The translations under genes were made by a program, and so were the position numbers. Positions 16,882 through 26,787 of a DNA stretch of 64,000 bases are shown here, one piece after another. Source of the DNA: Acidimicrobiales bacterium. GTDB taxonomy: Bacteria > Actinomycetota > Acidimicrobiia > Acidimicrobiales > RAAP-2. The notes beneath the pieces were generated by a model. It was not told the DNA's origin and did not search any database. It worked only from the letters and a program-made list of their open reading frames with translations. Position 1 is the stretch's first letter. Each line of letters starts with the position of its first letter. The stretch spans positions 124,001 to 188,000 of the forward strand of contig JANXWA010000025.1 of the NCBI GenBank assembly GCA_025351385.1, read 5' to 3'.

Positions 16882-18009
16882 ATGAAGGTCCCCTATCTGC
16901 TGACTCCCGGGCCGCTCACGACATCGGACGGGGTCAAGCGGGCGATGTTGCGCGATTGGGGCTCGCGGGACCCGGACTTTATCGACATGAATCGCGACGT
17001 CCGCGAACGGCTGGTCGCGCTCGCCGGGGTTGGCGACACCCACGTTTGCGTCCCGATCCAGGGTTCGGGTACCTTCGCCATCGAGGCCACGCTGGCCACC
17101 CTGGTACCCCGCCACGGTCGTCTCCTGGTGCTGGTCAATGGGGCCTACGGACGTCGGATGGTCGAGATGTGTCGCGTCATGGGTCGCCCCGTCGAGTCGC
17201 TCGAGTGGCGCGAGGACCAGCCGGTCGACCCTTCGCAGGTCGACCGGCGGTTGACCGACGAATCGGCCATCACGCACGTCGCCGTGGTCCACTCCGAGAC
17301 CACCTCGGGAATACTGAATCCGCTGGACGCGATCGCCAACGTCGTCGCGCAGCACCGGAGGGGATTGATCGTCGACGCCATGAGCACGTTCGGCGCGCTA
17401 CCCCTTGACGGCAATCGCGTCTCGTTCGACGCGGTCGTCGCGTCATCCAACAAGTGCCTCGAAGGGGTGCCCGGCGTCGGCTTCGCGCTGGTGCGCCGCG
17501 ACGTCATCGCGGCGAGCGCGGGACGTTCGCAGTGCCTCAGCCTCGACCTCTTCGCCCAATGGCAGGGCTTCGAGCGCAACGGTCAGTGGCGCTTCACCCC
17601 GCCCACTCACGTGATCGCCGCCCTGTCGCGGGCGCTGGACGAGCACGAAACCGAGGGCGGCGTCGCGGGACTCGGAGTCCGCTACGCACGTAATCACGAG
17701 GTCTTGGTCGACGGGATGGTGGAGATGGGCTTTCGCTGCCTGGTCGCAAGGTCCCTCCAGGCGCCCATCATCGTGACCTTTCGCATGCCGGGGGACCCGC
17801 GCTTCGTCTTCGAGGACTTCTACGACCGTCTCAGTCGTCGGGGATTCCTGACCTACCCCGGCAAGCTGACCGTCGCCGACTCGTTCCGGGTGGGATGCAT
17901 CGGGCGACTGGGTGAGGGAGAGATCCGTTCGGCGCTGCGCGCGATCCGAGACGTCCTCGACGAGATCGGCGTGCGCGACGGCGCACCGGCCGAGGTGTCG
18001 GCACGCTGA
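16882..18009 (+). CDS. PhnW-like class V aminotransferase
   Basis: PLP enzyme of 375 residues resembling 2-aminoethylphosphonate:pyruvate aminotransferase. It shows LTPGPLTTSDGVKRAMLRD at the start, QGSGTFAIEATL near residue 55, HSETTSGILNPL near 135, the schiff-base Lys K191 in SSNKCLEGVPG, and a C-terminal SFRVGCIGRLG motif. All agree with PhnW rather than serine-glyoxylate or cysteine desulfurase relatives. ATG at 16882 follows GAGG by 4 nt. No phnX phosphonatase, phosphonate transporter or other phosphonate gene is near, so activity on aminoethylphosphonate is inference. It is wedged between GH13 and the phosphorylase gene, an odd place for phosphonate catabolism. Confidence 0.8.
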   Translation: MKVPYLLTPGPLTTSDGVKRAMLRDWGSRDPDFIDMNRDVRERLVALAGVGDTHVCVPIQGSGTFAIEATLATLVPRHGRLLVLVNGAYGRRMVEMCRVMGRPVESLEWREDQPVDPSQVDRRLTDESAITHVAVVHSETTSGILNPLDAIANVVAQHRRGLIVDAMSTFGALPLDGNRVSFDAVVASSNKCLEGVPGVGFALVRRDVIAASAGRSQCLSLDLFAQWQGFERNGQWRFTPPTHVIAALSRALDEHETEGGVAGLGVRYARNHEVLVDGMVEMGFRCLVARSLQAPIIVTFRMPGDPRFVFEDFYDRLSRRGFLTYPGKLTVADSFRVGCIGRLGEGEIRSALRAIRDVLDEIGVRDGAPAEVSAR

Positions 18010-18141
18010 CACCCTGTGGGACCTCGTCTAATCGCCTTATCGGGGTGGTTCGATGCCCGTGTAGTTTCGCAAGATGGACATGACTCGCGGCGACGAGACG
18101 ATCGGTCCACTCGTCGCGTGCGACGCGTCGAGCGAGGTGCC

Positions 18142-20694
18142 GTGGCGGTGAGCCGCTCTCTCGGGTCGACGCGACGAAATGACGCGACGTACGACGACCT
18201 GCTCGATGTCGCCTTGAACCTGCGCTGGACCTGGAAGATCGAGGCCCGTCGACTCTTCGCCCGCCTGGACCCCGACGCCAGCCCCGGAGCCCTCGAGTGG
18301 CCCCACCAGCTCCTTCGCGGCATCGGTCGCAACGGACTCCATCAGATGCTGGTCGACGATCCGGAGCTGTCCCTGCTGGCCAAGGCCGTCGTCGAGGACT
18401 TCCGGGTCAACGCCGCGAGCGGCGCCAAGACCTCGCGTACCTGGTACCGCGTGGAGCATCGCAAGCAGCGGGACCTCGTCGTGGCGTACTTCGCGGCCGA
18501 GTTCGCGCTGACGGACTCGCTGCCGATCTTTGCGGGTGGCCTCGGGTCGGTCGCGGCGGAGCAGCTGAAGGCCGCGAGCACCCTGGGGATACCGCTGATC
18601 GGCGTCGGTCTCCTGTACCGAGGGACGTCACACCAATGGTTGGACCGCGACGGTCGCCAGCACGAGTCCTGGGACATGACCTCGCCGTCGAAGATGCCGA
18701 TCGAACTGGTCCGCGACGCCCAGGGCCGAGGCGTGCAGGTCGCGGTGTCGCTGCCGGGCCGCGACGTGCAGGTCGCGGTGTACCGGGCCAAGGTGGGCCG
18801 AAGCGACCTCTACCTCCTCGACACCGCGGTCAGTGCGAACTCCACCGCCGACCAGGCAATCACCGCGCGGCTCTACGACAGTGACGTCGACGTCCGGCTC
18901 GCCCAGCAGCTCGTGCTTGGCGTGGGCGGCGTGCGCGCCCTCGCCGCAGTGGGCATCGAGCCGGACATCCTGCACCTCAACGAGGGCTACACGGCGTTCG
19001 CCGTCCTCGAGCGGACCCGCCGAGTGATGGCCCAGGAGGGCCTGGGCTTCGCCGAGGCTCGCGAGGCCGTGCGCCCGGGCGTCGTGTTCACGACCCATAC
19101 GCCCGTGGCCGCGGGCCACGACTACTTCGATCCCGTGGTCGCCGCGAGGTACCTCTCGCGCTACGCCGGCCCGCTCGGCGTCGACCCCGAGACGCTGCTG
19201 TCGCTGGGACGGTATCGCGCGGACGATCCCGGCGATTCGTTCTGCCCCACCGTGCTCGCTTTGCGCAGCGCCGGCGCGCGAAACGGGGTGAGCCGACTCC
19301 ACGGCCGGGTGACGCGCGACCAGTGGGCCGGCCTTTGGCCCCGACTCCCGGTGGACGAGGTTCCGATCGGCTACGTGACCAACGGCGTCCACCTGCAGTC
19401 GTGGACCACGAGTGCGGTGCACGACTTGTTGACGGCGACCCTGGGCTCGAAGTGGCGCACGACCCCCGGTGACCGCGTCGAATGGTCGAAGGTTCTCGAG
19501 ATCGACGAGGCGGACCTCTGGCGTGCGAAGAACGAAGCGCGCGCCGGTCTGGTCGAGTTTACCCGCCGCCGCGCCCGTCAGGAGCTCGCCCGCCGCCACG
19601 ACCCCATCGAGCGGGTGCCGGCCGTCGAACTGCTCGATCCGACGCGGCTCACCATTGGGTTCGTGGGCCGTTTCGTCGCCTACAAGCGACCGACCCTGCT
19701 GCTGAGCGACCCGGAGCGTTTCGCCACGATCCTGAAGGACCCCGCACGCCCGGTCCAGATCGTCTTCGCGGGCAAGGCCCACCCGAATGACGAGGGCGGC
19801 AAGCTGCTCCTCCAGAGCATGATGGAGTTCGCCGAGCGCTTCGGACTCGACGATCGCGTGGTCTTCATCGCCGACTTCGACACCACCATGGACCGCGCGC
19901 TCGCCCAGGGAGTGGACGTCTGGCTCAACACTCCACGTCGACCGCTTGAGGCCTGCGGTGTGGGCGGCATGAAGGCCGGGATGAACGGCGTGCTCAACTT
20001 CAGCACGCTGGACGGTTGGTGGGACGAGGCCTGCCTGGACGCCGACCCGACGGCGCCCCCCGTCGGGTTCTCGATCGGCACCGCCGGTCCCTACGCCGAT
20101 GAAGAGACCCAGGACGAGCTCGACGCCAACTCGCTCTACGAGACTCTCGAGGACGAGATCGTGGCGCGCTTTTACGACCGTGACGAGCACGGGGTGCCGA
20201 AGGCGTGGATGGCCTCAGTGAAGCAGTCAATGGCGACGCTTGCCCCCACGTGGGACTCGCTGCGCATGACCCGCGAGTACACCGAGCGGTTCTACCTGCC
20301 CGGTCTCGTGCGCTCCCGCCAACTCCGCTCGGGCGGCGCCGTGCTGGCGCGAGCCCACGCCCGTGAGATCGAGCGGTTGCGGATCAACTGGCCGAGCCTG
20401 TGGATCACCATCAACGTTTCGAGCGAGCTGAGCGAACGCCGGGTGGAGGTGTCGGTCGGTCTCGGTGGCCTCGATCCGGCCGACCTGCGGGTGCAGCTCT
20501 GGATCGATGAGGAGGGCGAGCCGCCGCGGATCCTCGACACCAAGCTCCTGGAGCACTCGGGCTCCGCGGCCCGCTACGGCGCCACGTTGGCGCCGTCCGG
20601 TGCGCCGTCCGAGGAGGTCGTCGCCCGGATCGTGCCCTCACCGAGGCACACCGCCGGCGAGGCGATTCCCGGTCTAATCACGTGGTCCCGATGA
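18142..20694 (+). CDS. glgP: Alpha-glucan phosphorylase 1 (GT35)
   Basis: Releases glucose-1-phosphate from the non-reducing ends of alpha-1,4-glucan; 850 residues, matching the actinobacterial alpha-glucan phosphorylase class. An N-terminal DUF3417-type domain (NLRWTWKIEARRLF) precedes the catalytic core. The core has AYFAAEFALTDSLPIFAGGLG, LHLNEGYTAF, TTHTPVAAGHDYF and VFAGKAHPNDEGGK. The PLP-binding Lys is K611 in GVGGMKAGMNG. GTG at 18142 stands 4 nt after GAGG; another GTG at 18148 is possible. A C-terminal extension of about 120 residues after the core resembles a beta-sandwich and is absent from phosphorylase 2. The gene end overlaps the fusion gene start (ATGA). Confidence 0.9.
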   Translation: MAVSRSLGSTRRNDATYDDLLDVALNLRWTWKIEARRLFARLDPDASPGALEWPHQLLRGIGRNGLHQMLVDDPELSLLAKAVVEDFRVNAASGAKTSRTWYRVEHRKQRDLVVAYFAAEFALTDSLPIFAGGLGSVAAEQLKAASTLGIPLIGVGLLYRGTSHQWLDRDGRQHESWDMTSPSKMPIELVRDAQGRGVQVAVSLPGRDVQVAVYRAKVGRSDLYLLDTAVSANSTADQAITARLYDSDVDVRLAQQLVLGVGGVRALAAVGIEPDILHLNEGYTAFAVLERTRRVMAQEGLGFAEAREAVRPGVVFTTHTPVAAGHDYFDPVVAARYLSRYAGPLGVDPETLLSLGRYRADDPGDSFCPTVLALRSAGARNGVSRLHGRVTRDQWAGLWPRLPVDEVPIGYVTNGVHLQSWTTSAVHDLLTATLGSKWRTTPGDRVEWSKVLEIDEADLWRAKNEARAGLVEFTRRRARQELARRHDPIERVPAVELLDPTRLTIGFVGRFVAYKRPTLLLSDPERFATILKDPARPVQIVFAGKAHPNDEGGKLLLQSMMEFAERFGLDDRVVFIADFDTTMDRALAQGVDVWLNTPRRPLEACGVGGMKAGMNGVLNFSTLDGWWDEACLDADPTAPPVGFSIGTAGPYADEETQDELDANSLYETLEDEIVARFYDRDEHGVPKAWMASVKQSMATLAPTWDSLRMTREYTERFYLPGLVRSRQLRSGGAVLARAHAREIERLRINWPSLWITINVSSELSERRVEVSVGLGGLDPADLRVQLWIDEEGEPPRILDTKLLEHSGSAARYGATLAPSGAPSEEVVARIVPSPRHTAGEAIPGLITWSR

Positions 20695-23600
20695 GCGAGA
20701 AGGACGTCCCCGAGCTCGCCGCGGCGTGGCGCGACCTCGCCCGAGACCGCGGCGTGTCGCTCAAGTATGTCGACGGCATGCAGGTGAAGCGTCGGGCCGA
20801 TCCCCACGTCCTCGCAACCGTTCTCAACGCCTTCGGCGACATGGAGGAGGTGCGCACCGCTTCGGACGCCCGCACGAGGCTCCGCGAGCGGCGCGCGCAG
20901 CGCGCCGACGCGATGGTGGAGCCGGTGTACGTCGTCGACGAGGGGATCGAGAATACGGTGCCGATCCGATTGGGCCGTCGCAGTGGCGATTTGACGTGCC
21001 GACTGGAGTTCGAGTTCGGTAGCGAGATCTCCTGGGGGGTCAGCACCGACTCGCTGACGGTGATGGCTCCGTCGCCCGGAGACCCCGACGGCCCGGTGGT
21101 CGCCTTGTCGCTGCCGACCCTGAGGGTTGGGTACCACAGCCTGCACCTGACCCTCGGGCGACGGACGTTCACGACGTCGATCATCGTGCGCCCGCTACGC
21201 GGGGCTCGGGGTCGATTCGCCCGCGACTGGCGAGCTTTCTCCGTCCAGGCCCCGATATTCTCCTTGCATTCGAAGCGCACCTGGGGAGCCGGAGACGTTG
21301 GCGACCTGGACGAGTTCGCGCGATTGGTGTCGGGTCATCACGCGAGCGTCGTGTCGACCCTTCCGCTGCTCGCGTCGTTCGGCCCCGGTGACTTCGAGGT
21401 CAGTCCCTACCGACCAGTGAGTCGGACGTTCTGGAGCGACCGGTGGATCGCCCTCGACCGCGTCACCGACCTCGCGAGGTCGCCGGTCGCCCAACGGCTC
21501 ATGTCCGAGACCTTTTCATCCGAGCGCCGCGCGAAGTGGGTCCTGGACGGCGACGTGGACGGCGCCGCCGCCTTCGAGGCGAAGCGCAGCGTTATCCAAT
21601 CCTGGGTCGCGACACGCAGCGACATCATGGCCGACGCCGACCACGCGGTGGCGACGTTCGTGATGGCGCGACCCGACGTCAACGACTACGCCCGGTTTCG
21701 GGCCGCGGGAGAGCAGTTCGGCCTCGATTGGCGGCGCTGGCCCTCGACGGCGCGCAGCGGGCTGTTGCGCTGGAACGACGTCGATCCCTCACTGGTTCGC
21801 TACCACGTCTTCGCTCAGTGGATCATCGACGAGCAGATGCGGGCAATGGCCTCGAACATGGCCCAGCGCGGCCAGACCCTCGAACTGGACTTTCCAGTCG
21901 GGGTCCATCCCTATGGTTACGACGTATGGAGCCACCGCGATCAGTACGTGACGTCGATGTCGATCGGGGCGCCGCCCGACGCGCTCGCCGAACACGGACA
22001 GGACTGGGGCTCACCGCCACCGCACCCCGACCGCTGTCGAGACGATGCCCACCGTCAGTTCCGCGCGGCCCTCTCGTTCCATATGCGCGTCGCCGGCGTC
22101 CTTCGGATCGACCACGTGATGGGTCTGCAGCGCCTGTTCTGGGTTCCCGAGGGTGCGTCACCCGAGCAGGGCCTCTACGTGCGGATGCCCCTCGATGAAC
22201 TCCTGGCCGTGGTCGCCATCGAGGCGCAGCGTTCGGGGGTCGACGTGGTGGGTGAGGATCTGGGCACCGTCGAGGAGGAGTTGCGCGACGCGATGACCCG
22301 CGAAGGCCTGCGCCGCACCTACGTGGCCCAGTACGCGATCGACGTCGAGGAAGGATCGCTCGACGAGGTCCCGAGTGGATCGGTCGCCTCCTTCGCGACC
22401 CACGACACTGCGACGTTCGCGGGCTGGTGGAGCGAGGCGGACATCGACGAGCGCGTCGCGCTCGAACTGATCGACGAAGGGGCGGCACTACTCGCGCGAG
22501 CGAACCGCGCCGATGAGCGTCGGGCGCTCGCCCACTCGCTGGGTTGCGACGTTGACGTGCAGTCCCCGGAGCTCTTCGCGGTCCTGCACGAGCGTCTCGC
22601 CGGCAGTGACGCGGGCCTCGTGATGGTCCAATTGGACGACCTGCTGGGCGCAACCCGTGCCGTCAATCTGCCCGGGACCTCAACACAGCGTCCCAACTGG
22701 AGTCGCCGCTCGCGGCTCAGCCTGGAAGAGATTGCCACGTCGAAGCCCTTCGCGAAAGCCATCGCAACCCTCAGTCGACTGCGGGGCTTCGCGACGACCC
22801 AGGGTCCGCCGCGCGCGACCTCGCGCAAGGCCCGCGACGTGACTCGCTTCAGTGCGAACGACCTGCATCTCTTGAGCGAAGGCCGTCACTTCCGGCTCCA
22901 CGATCACCTGGGTTGTCATCCGATGGTGGTGGGTGGAGTGTCGGGCTGCTACTTCGCGCTCTGGGCCCCCAACGCCGAGCGGGTCTCGGTGATCGGCGAA
23001 TTCAACGGGTGGGATCCGGGCATAAACGTGCTCGACCCCCGCGAGAGCTCGGGCGTGTGGGAGGGATTCGTCGCGGGGGCTAACGAGCTCGACGCCTACA
23101 AGTACCGGCTGCGGTCCCGGCTCGGTGGCGACGAGTTCGACAAGACCGATCCGATGGGGCGCTTCTTCGAGGTTCCGCCGGCCACCGCGACGAGGGTGTG
23201 GCACTCGACGCACGACTGGGGCGATGGTGAATGGATGGACGCTCGCGTCGGGTTTAAGGCGTTGGAGCGGCCCCTGTCGATCTACGAGGTTCACCTCGGA
23301 TCGTGGCGGCGGGTGCCCGAGGAAGGGAACCGCTCGCTCACCTACCGCGAGGTCGCGCCCCTGCTCAGTGCGTACGCGATCGAGATGGGCTTCACCCACG
23401 TCGAGCTGATGCCCGTGATGGAACACCCGTTCTACGGTTCATGGGGCTATCAGACGACCGGCTACTTCGCGCCCACCTCGCGAATGGGCTCGCCCGACGA
23501 CTTCAAGTACCTCGTCGACTGCCTGCACCAGGCCGGGGTCGGGGTGATCCTCGACTGGGTGCCCTCGCACTTCCCGTCCGACGAGTTCGCGCTGGCGAAC

Positions 23601-24719
23601 TTCGACGGCACGCACCTCTACGAGCACGCCGACGTGCGCCAGCGCGTTCATCCGGACTGGCAGAGCTGGACGTTCAACTACGGCCGCAACGAGGTGCGCA
23701 GCTTCCTGACGTCCAACGCCTGCTTCTGGATCGACGAATACCACGCCGACGGACTGCGCCTCGACGCGGTGGCTTCGATGTTGTACCTCGACTACTCGCG
23801 CAAGCCCGGGGAGTGGTCGCCCAACCGCCTCGGCGGTCACGAGGACCTCGAGGCCGTGGACTTCCTGCGCCAGTGCACGACCGAGGTGACGACAGCGTTC
23901 CCCGACGTCGTGCTCGTGGCCGAGGAGTCGACGGCGTGGCCCGCGGTGACCGGTGCGGTCGCCGAGGGGGGCCTCGGCTTCACTTTCAAGTGGGACCTCG
24001 GTTGGATGCACGACACCCTCGACTACCTCGAGCGTGACCCGGTCCACCGTCGCTACCACCAGGAGGAACTGACCTTCCGCGCGGTCTACGCCGCCAATGA
24101 GAACTTCGTCCTGCCGCTCTCGCACGACGAGGTGGTCCACGGCAAGGGCTCACTGCTCGCGAAGATGGCCGGTGACGGCTGGCAGCGCCTGGCCAACCTG
24201 CGACTCCTCTTCGGTTACCAATACGCCCTGCCCGGAAAGAAGATGCTCTTCATGGGTGACGAGTTCGGCCAGGACGCCGAATGGAACCATGAGGCCTCAC
24301 TCGACTGGCACCTACTGGGCGACGCGGACCACCGCGGAGTGCAGCAATGGGTGCAGAGCCTGAACGCCCTCTACCGAGATCAGCCGGCGTTGCACCGCGA
24401 CGAGGGCGGCGGCGAGTTCGCGTGGATCAGCTGCGACGACGCCGACCAGAGCGTGCTCATCTGGCGACGCGGCTTCGGGGAGGGTGAGCTCGTGGTCCTG
24501 GCGAACTTCACGCCAGTCCCACGAGCGGGCTACGGGGTTCGGGGAACGGCGTCGGGGACCTGGTCGGTGCTGGCCAATAGCGACGACCAGGTCTACGGTG
24601 GCAGCGGCTACCTCACGCACTCGACGTTTTCTACGACCGAGGACGTCGCAGCGGGAGGCGTGCTCCTGGTCGTGGACCTGCCTCCACTCGCGGTGATGGT
24701 GCTGGGACGGCTGGCCTAG
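20691..24719 (+). CDS. 4-alpha-glucanotransferase - branching enzyme fusion (MalQ-GlgB)
   Basis: A single 1342-residue frame joins two complete GH enzymes. Residues 1 to about 700 are MalQ (GH77): nucleophile D474 in RIDHVMG, E522 in GEDLGT and D572 in THDTAT. From about 730 begins a GlgB (GH13) part with carbohydrate-binding front end (CYFALWAPNAERVSVIGEFN), then nucleophile D1025 in LRLDAV, acid E1078 in VAEEST and D1146 in SHDEVVHG. Both triads are intact and there is no internal stop; the join is a short Arg/Thr-rich linker near 700-730. It would disproportionate maltodextrin and introduce alpha-1,6 branches. ATG 20691 overlaps the upstream stop. The next gene starts at the base after its stop. 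Confidence 0.92.
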   Translation: MSEKDVPELAAAWRDLARDRGVSLKYVDGMQVKRRADPHVLATVLNAFGDMEEVRTASDARTRLRERRAQRADAMVEPVYVVDEGIENTVPIRLGRRSGDLTCRLEFEFGSEISWGVSTDSLTVMAPSPGDPDGPVVALSLPTLRVGYHSLHLTLGRRTFTTSIIVRPLRGARGRFARDWRAFSVQAPIFSLHSKRTWGAGDVGDLDEFARLVSGHHASVVSTLPLLASFGPGDFEVSPYRPVSRTFWSDRWIALDRVTDLARSPVAQRLMSETFSSERRAKWVLDGDVDGAAAFEAKRSVIQSWVATRSDIMADADHAVATFVMARPDVNDYARFRAAGEQFGLDWRRWPSTARSGLLRWNDVDPSLVRYHVFAQWIIDEQMRAMASNMAQRGQTLELDFPVGVHPYGYDVWSHRDQYVTSMSIGAPPDALAEHGQDWGSPPPHPDRCRDDAHRQFRAALSFHMRVAGVLRIDHVMGLQRLFWVPEGASPEQGLYVRMPLDELLAVVAIEAQRSGVDVVGEDLGTVEEELRDAMTREGLRRTYVAQYAIDVEEGSLDEVPSGSVASFATHDTATFAGWWSEADIDERVALELIDEGAALLARANRADERRALAHSLGCDVDVQSPELFAVLHERLAGSDAGLVMVQLDDLLGATRAVNLPGTSTQRPNWSRRSRLSLEEIATSKPFAKAIATLSRLRGFATTQGPPRATSRKARDVTRFSANDLHLLSEGRHFRLHDHLGCHPMVVGGVSGCYFALWAPNAERVSVIGEFNGWDPGINVLDPRESSGVWEGFVAGANELDAYKYRLRSRLGGDEFDKTDPMGRFFEVPPATATRVWHSTHDWGDGEWMDARVGFKALERPLSIYEVHLGSWRRVPEEGNRSLTYREVAPLLSAYAIEMGFTHVELMPVMEHPFYGSWGYQTTGYFAPTSRMGSPDDFKYLVDCLHQAGVGVILDWVPSHFPSDEFALANFDGTHLYEHADVRQRVHPDWQSWTFNYGRNEVRSFLTSNACFWIDEYHADGLRLDAVASMLYLDYSRKPGEWSPNRLGGHEDLEAVDFLRQCTTEVTTAFPDVVLVAEESTAWPAVTGAVAEGGLGFTFKWDLGWMHDTLDYLERDPVHRRYHQEELTFRAVYAANENFVLPLSHDEVVHGKGSLLAKMAGDGWQRLANLRLLFGYQYALPGKKMLFMGDEFGQDAEWNHEASLDWHLLGDADHRGVQQWVQSLNALYRDQPALHRDEGGGEFAWISCDDADQSVLIWRRGFGEGELVVLANFTPVPRAGYGVRGTASGTWSVLANSDDQVYGGSGYLTHSTFSTTEDVAAGGVLLVVDLPPLAVMVLGRLA

Positions 24720-26777
24720 ATGCCCCGGGCCGCGGGTTTCCATCTGCACCTCTACCAACCACCTCGGGAGAACCCCTGGCTCGGTCTCGTGTCCAACGAG
24801 TGGAGCGCGTGGCCGTACCACGACTGGAACGAGCGGATCACGACGGAGTGCTACCGCGCGCTGATCGCGGTGACGCTGCCCCGCAGTGAGGACGGCGGGA
24901 CCGAGCTGTTCGAGCCGCTTATGTCGAGCAGCTTCGACGTGGGACCGACGTTGCACGATTGGCTCGAGCGTTGCTCGCCCGACGTCGACCGCGCCCTTCG
25001 CCACCAGGTTTGCCACGTCGCGTCGTCACCCTCGTCGGTCGCGATCGCGGCGCCACTGGTCCACGCGATACTGCCCCTGGCGAACGCCGTCGACCGTGAC
25101 CGGCTCGTCGCGTGGGGCGTCGCGGACTACTTCCGACGCTTCGGCGAGGCCCCGCTGGGCATGTGGCTGCCCGAGACGGGAGTGGACCTCGCGACGTTGG
25201 AGTCGCTGGTGCGCCACGGTATCCGTTACACGGTCCTCATGCCGGGCCAGGCGGCGCGCGTACGTGAACGGGGTGGCGAATGGCGCGACGTCGATGCGGC
25301 GTCGCTCGACACCTCGCGGCCGTACACGGTGCGCCTGTCCGAGGGACGGTCGATCACGGTCGTCTTCGGACAGGGTGGCCTCTCCCAGGCCGTCGCGTTC
25401 GGCGACGTGATCGACGATGGCACGAAGTTGGCCGACGCCATGATGGAGGTGTTGGGTGACTCGCCCGACGGAATGGCGCTGCTCGTGGCCGACGGCGAGA
25501 CCTACGGCCATCATCACCGCTTCGGCGACCTTGGCCTCGCCTGGGCCTTGCGACACCTGCAGCGCCACTACGGCGTCGTCACCACGCTGGGTCAATGGCT
25601 GATGGACCGCGTGCCCTCGGCCGAGGTCGAGCTGGTCGGCGCGTCCTCGTGGAGCTGCGCGCACGGGGTGGAGCGCTGGCGCGCCGACTGCGGCTGCACC
25701 ACCGGGTCCCAGCCCGGTTGGCACCAGGGCTGGCGGGCACCACTCCGTCAGGCCCTCGACTGGCTTCGCGCCGCCCTGGGTGATGCGGCCGACGCCGAGT
25801 TGGCGAAACTCGTACGTTCGGTCGGCGACACTCTCACCGCCTACGGTGAGGTGATCGCGGGGGCGCTCGCGCCGGCGGAGTTCGTCGCGGCGAACACCGC
25901 GCGACCGCTCGACGACGATGAGACGAGCACCGTGCTCGAGCTCTGCGAGGTCCACCGCAACCTCGCCTACAGCTTTACCAGCTGCGCCTGGTTCTTCGCC
26001 GACCCGGCCGCCATCGAGACGGGAATCGTCCTTCGTTACGCAGCTGTGGCGATCGAGCTCGGGCAACGTTCACTCGGCCGTGACTTCGGACCGGAGTTCC
26101 TGGTGCGTCTCGCAACGGTCCAGTCGAACGAGCCGGGCGTCGACGGAGCGACCATCTGGCGCCGAGCCACTGAGCAGTACCGCTTCGACGAGCCGCTCGT
26201 GGCGGCCGGTTTCGCCGCGGAGCTTCTGGCCTGCGGAAGTGGAGCCCGGCGCCGGCGAGGTCAGTGGACCATCGAGGACGTGGAGACGGAGTCCGGCGAG
26301 ACCGACGCGTGGCGACTGACCCTCACTCACGCTGCGACATTGCGCCGGCGCACCTTCGTGGCGCGCGCGGATCGAACCGGGGCGCTCAGTCTTCGCGTGA
26401 GCGTCGCCGATGGGGGTTCGGGCGCGACCAGGCACGAATTCGAGCTCGCGCAGCTCGGCACGGACGTGGTCGCGCGCGTCGCGGCCTCGTGGCTCGTGAG
26501 CGAGGGGAGTCTCGACTTCGAGAGTGCGCTCGACCTACTGGTGTCCGACGTCCTTATTCGACGGGCCGGCGACGACGACGCGGCCGTCCTCGTCGCGCTC
26601 GCCGGCTCGATGCGATGCGTGAGCCCATCCGGGGAGGCGTCGATTCGCCGGGCGTTGCTCGCCATCACCGGCCAGTCCGAGCAGGCAGTCGACCTCGACC
26701 TTCTTTCACCACTCGCTCTGGCCGTCGGACTTGCCGAACTGGTTGGCCGGTCTCGGAGGGTCCGACCCGGCAAGTAG
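24720..26777 (+). CDS. GH57 family protein with DUF3536-type domain
   Basis: 685-residue putative alpha-glucan-active enzyme. The N-terminus FHLHLYQPPRENPWLG is the GH57 signature region, followed by WSAWPYHDWNERITTECYRA. MWLPETGVDLATLE near residue 140 holds the probable catalytic Glu of GH57, and LLVADGETYGHHHRFGD supplies a second acidic site. The middle and C-terminal part (SSWSCAHGVERWRADCGC) matches the DUF3536 family often found behind it. The ATG directly follows the preceding TAG with no gap. GH57 covers amylase, branching and glucanotransferase activities, so the exact reaction is open. The C-terminal 130 residues are weakly conserved-looking beta-rich sequence. Confidence 0.82.
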   Translation: MPRAAGFHLHLYQPPRENPWLGLVSNEWSAWPYHDWNERITTECYRALIAVTLPRSEDGGTELFEPLMSSSFDVGPTLHDWLERCSPDVDRALRHQVCHVASSPSSVAIAAPLVHAILPLANAVDRDRLVAWGVADYFRRFGEAPLGMWLPETGVDLATLESLVRHGIRYTVLMPGQAARVRERGGEWRDVDAASLDTSRPYTVRLSEGRSITVVFGQGGLSQAVAFGDVIDDGTKLADAMMEVLGDSPDGMALLVADGETYGHHHRFGDLGLAWALRHLQRHYGVVTTLGQWLMDRVPSAEVELVGASSWSCAHGVERWRADCGCTTGSQPGWHQGWRAPLRQALDWLRAALGDAADAELAKLVRSVGDTLTAYGEVIAGALAPAEFVAANTARPLDDDETSTVLELCEVHRNLAYSFTSCAWFFADPAAIETGIVLRYAAVAIELGQRSLGRDFGPEFLVRLATVQSNEPGVDGATIWRRATEQYRFDEPLVAAGFAAELLACGSGARRRRGQWTIEDVETESGETDAWRLTLTHAATLRRRTFVARADRTGALSLRVSVADGGSGATRHEFELAQLGTDVVARVAASWLVSEGSLDFESALDLLVSDVLIRRAGDDDAAVLVALAGSMRCVSPSGEASIRRALLAITGQSEQAVDLDLLSPLALAVGLAELVGRSRRVRPGK

Positions 26778-26787
26778 ATTTGACCAG

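Noticed and set aside
18628-20190. 520-residue minus-strand open frame inside phosphorylase 1
   Set aside because: Val/His/Glu-rich antisense shadow with no recognised domain.
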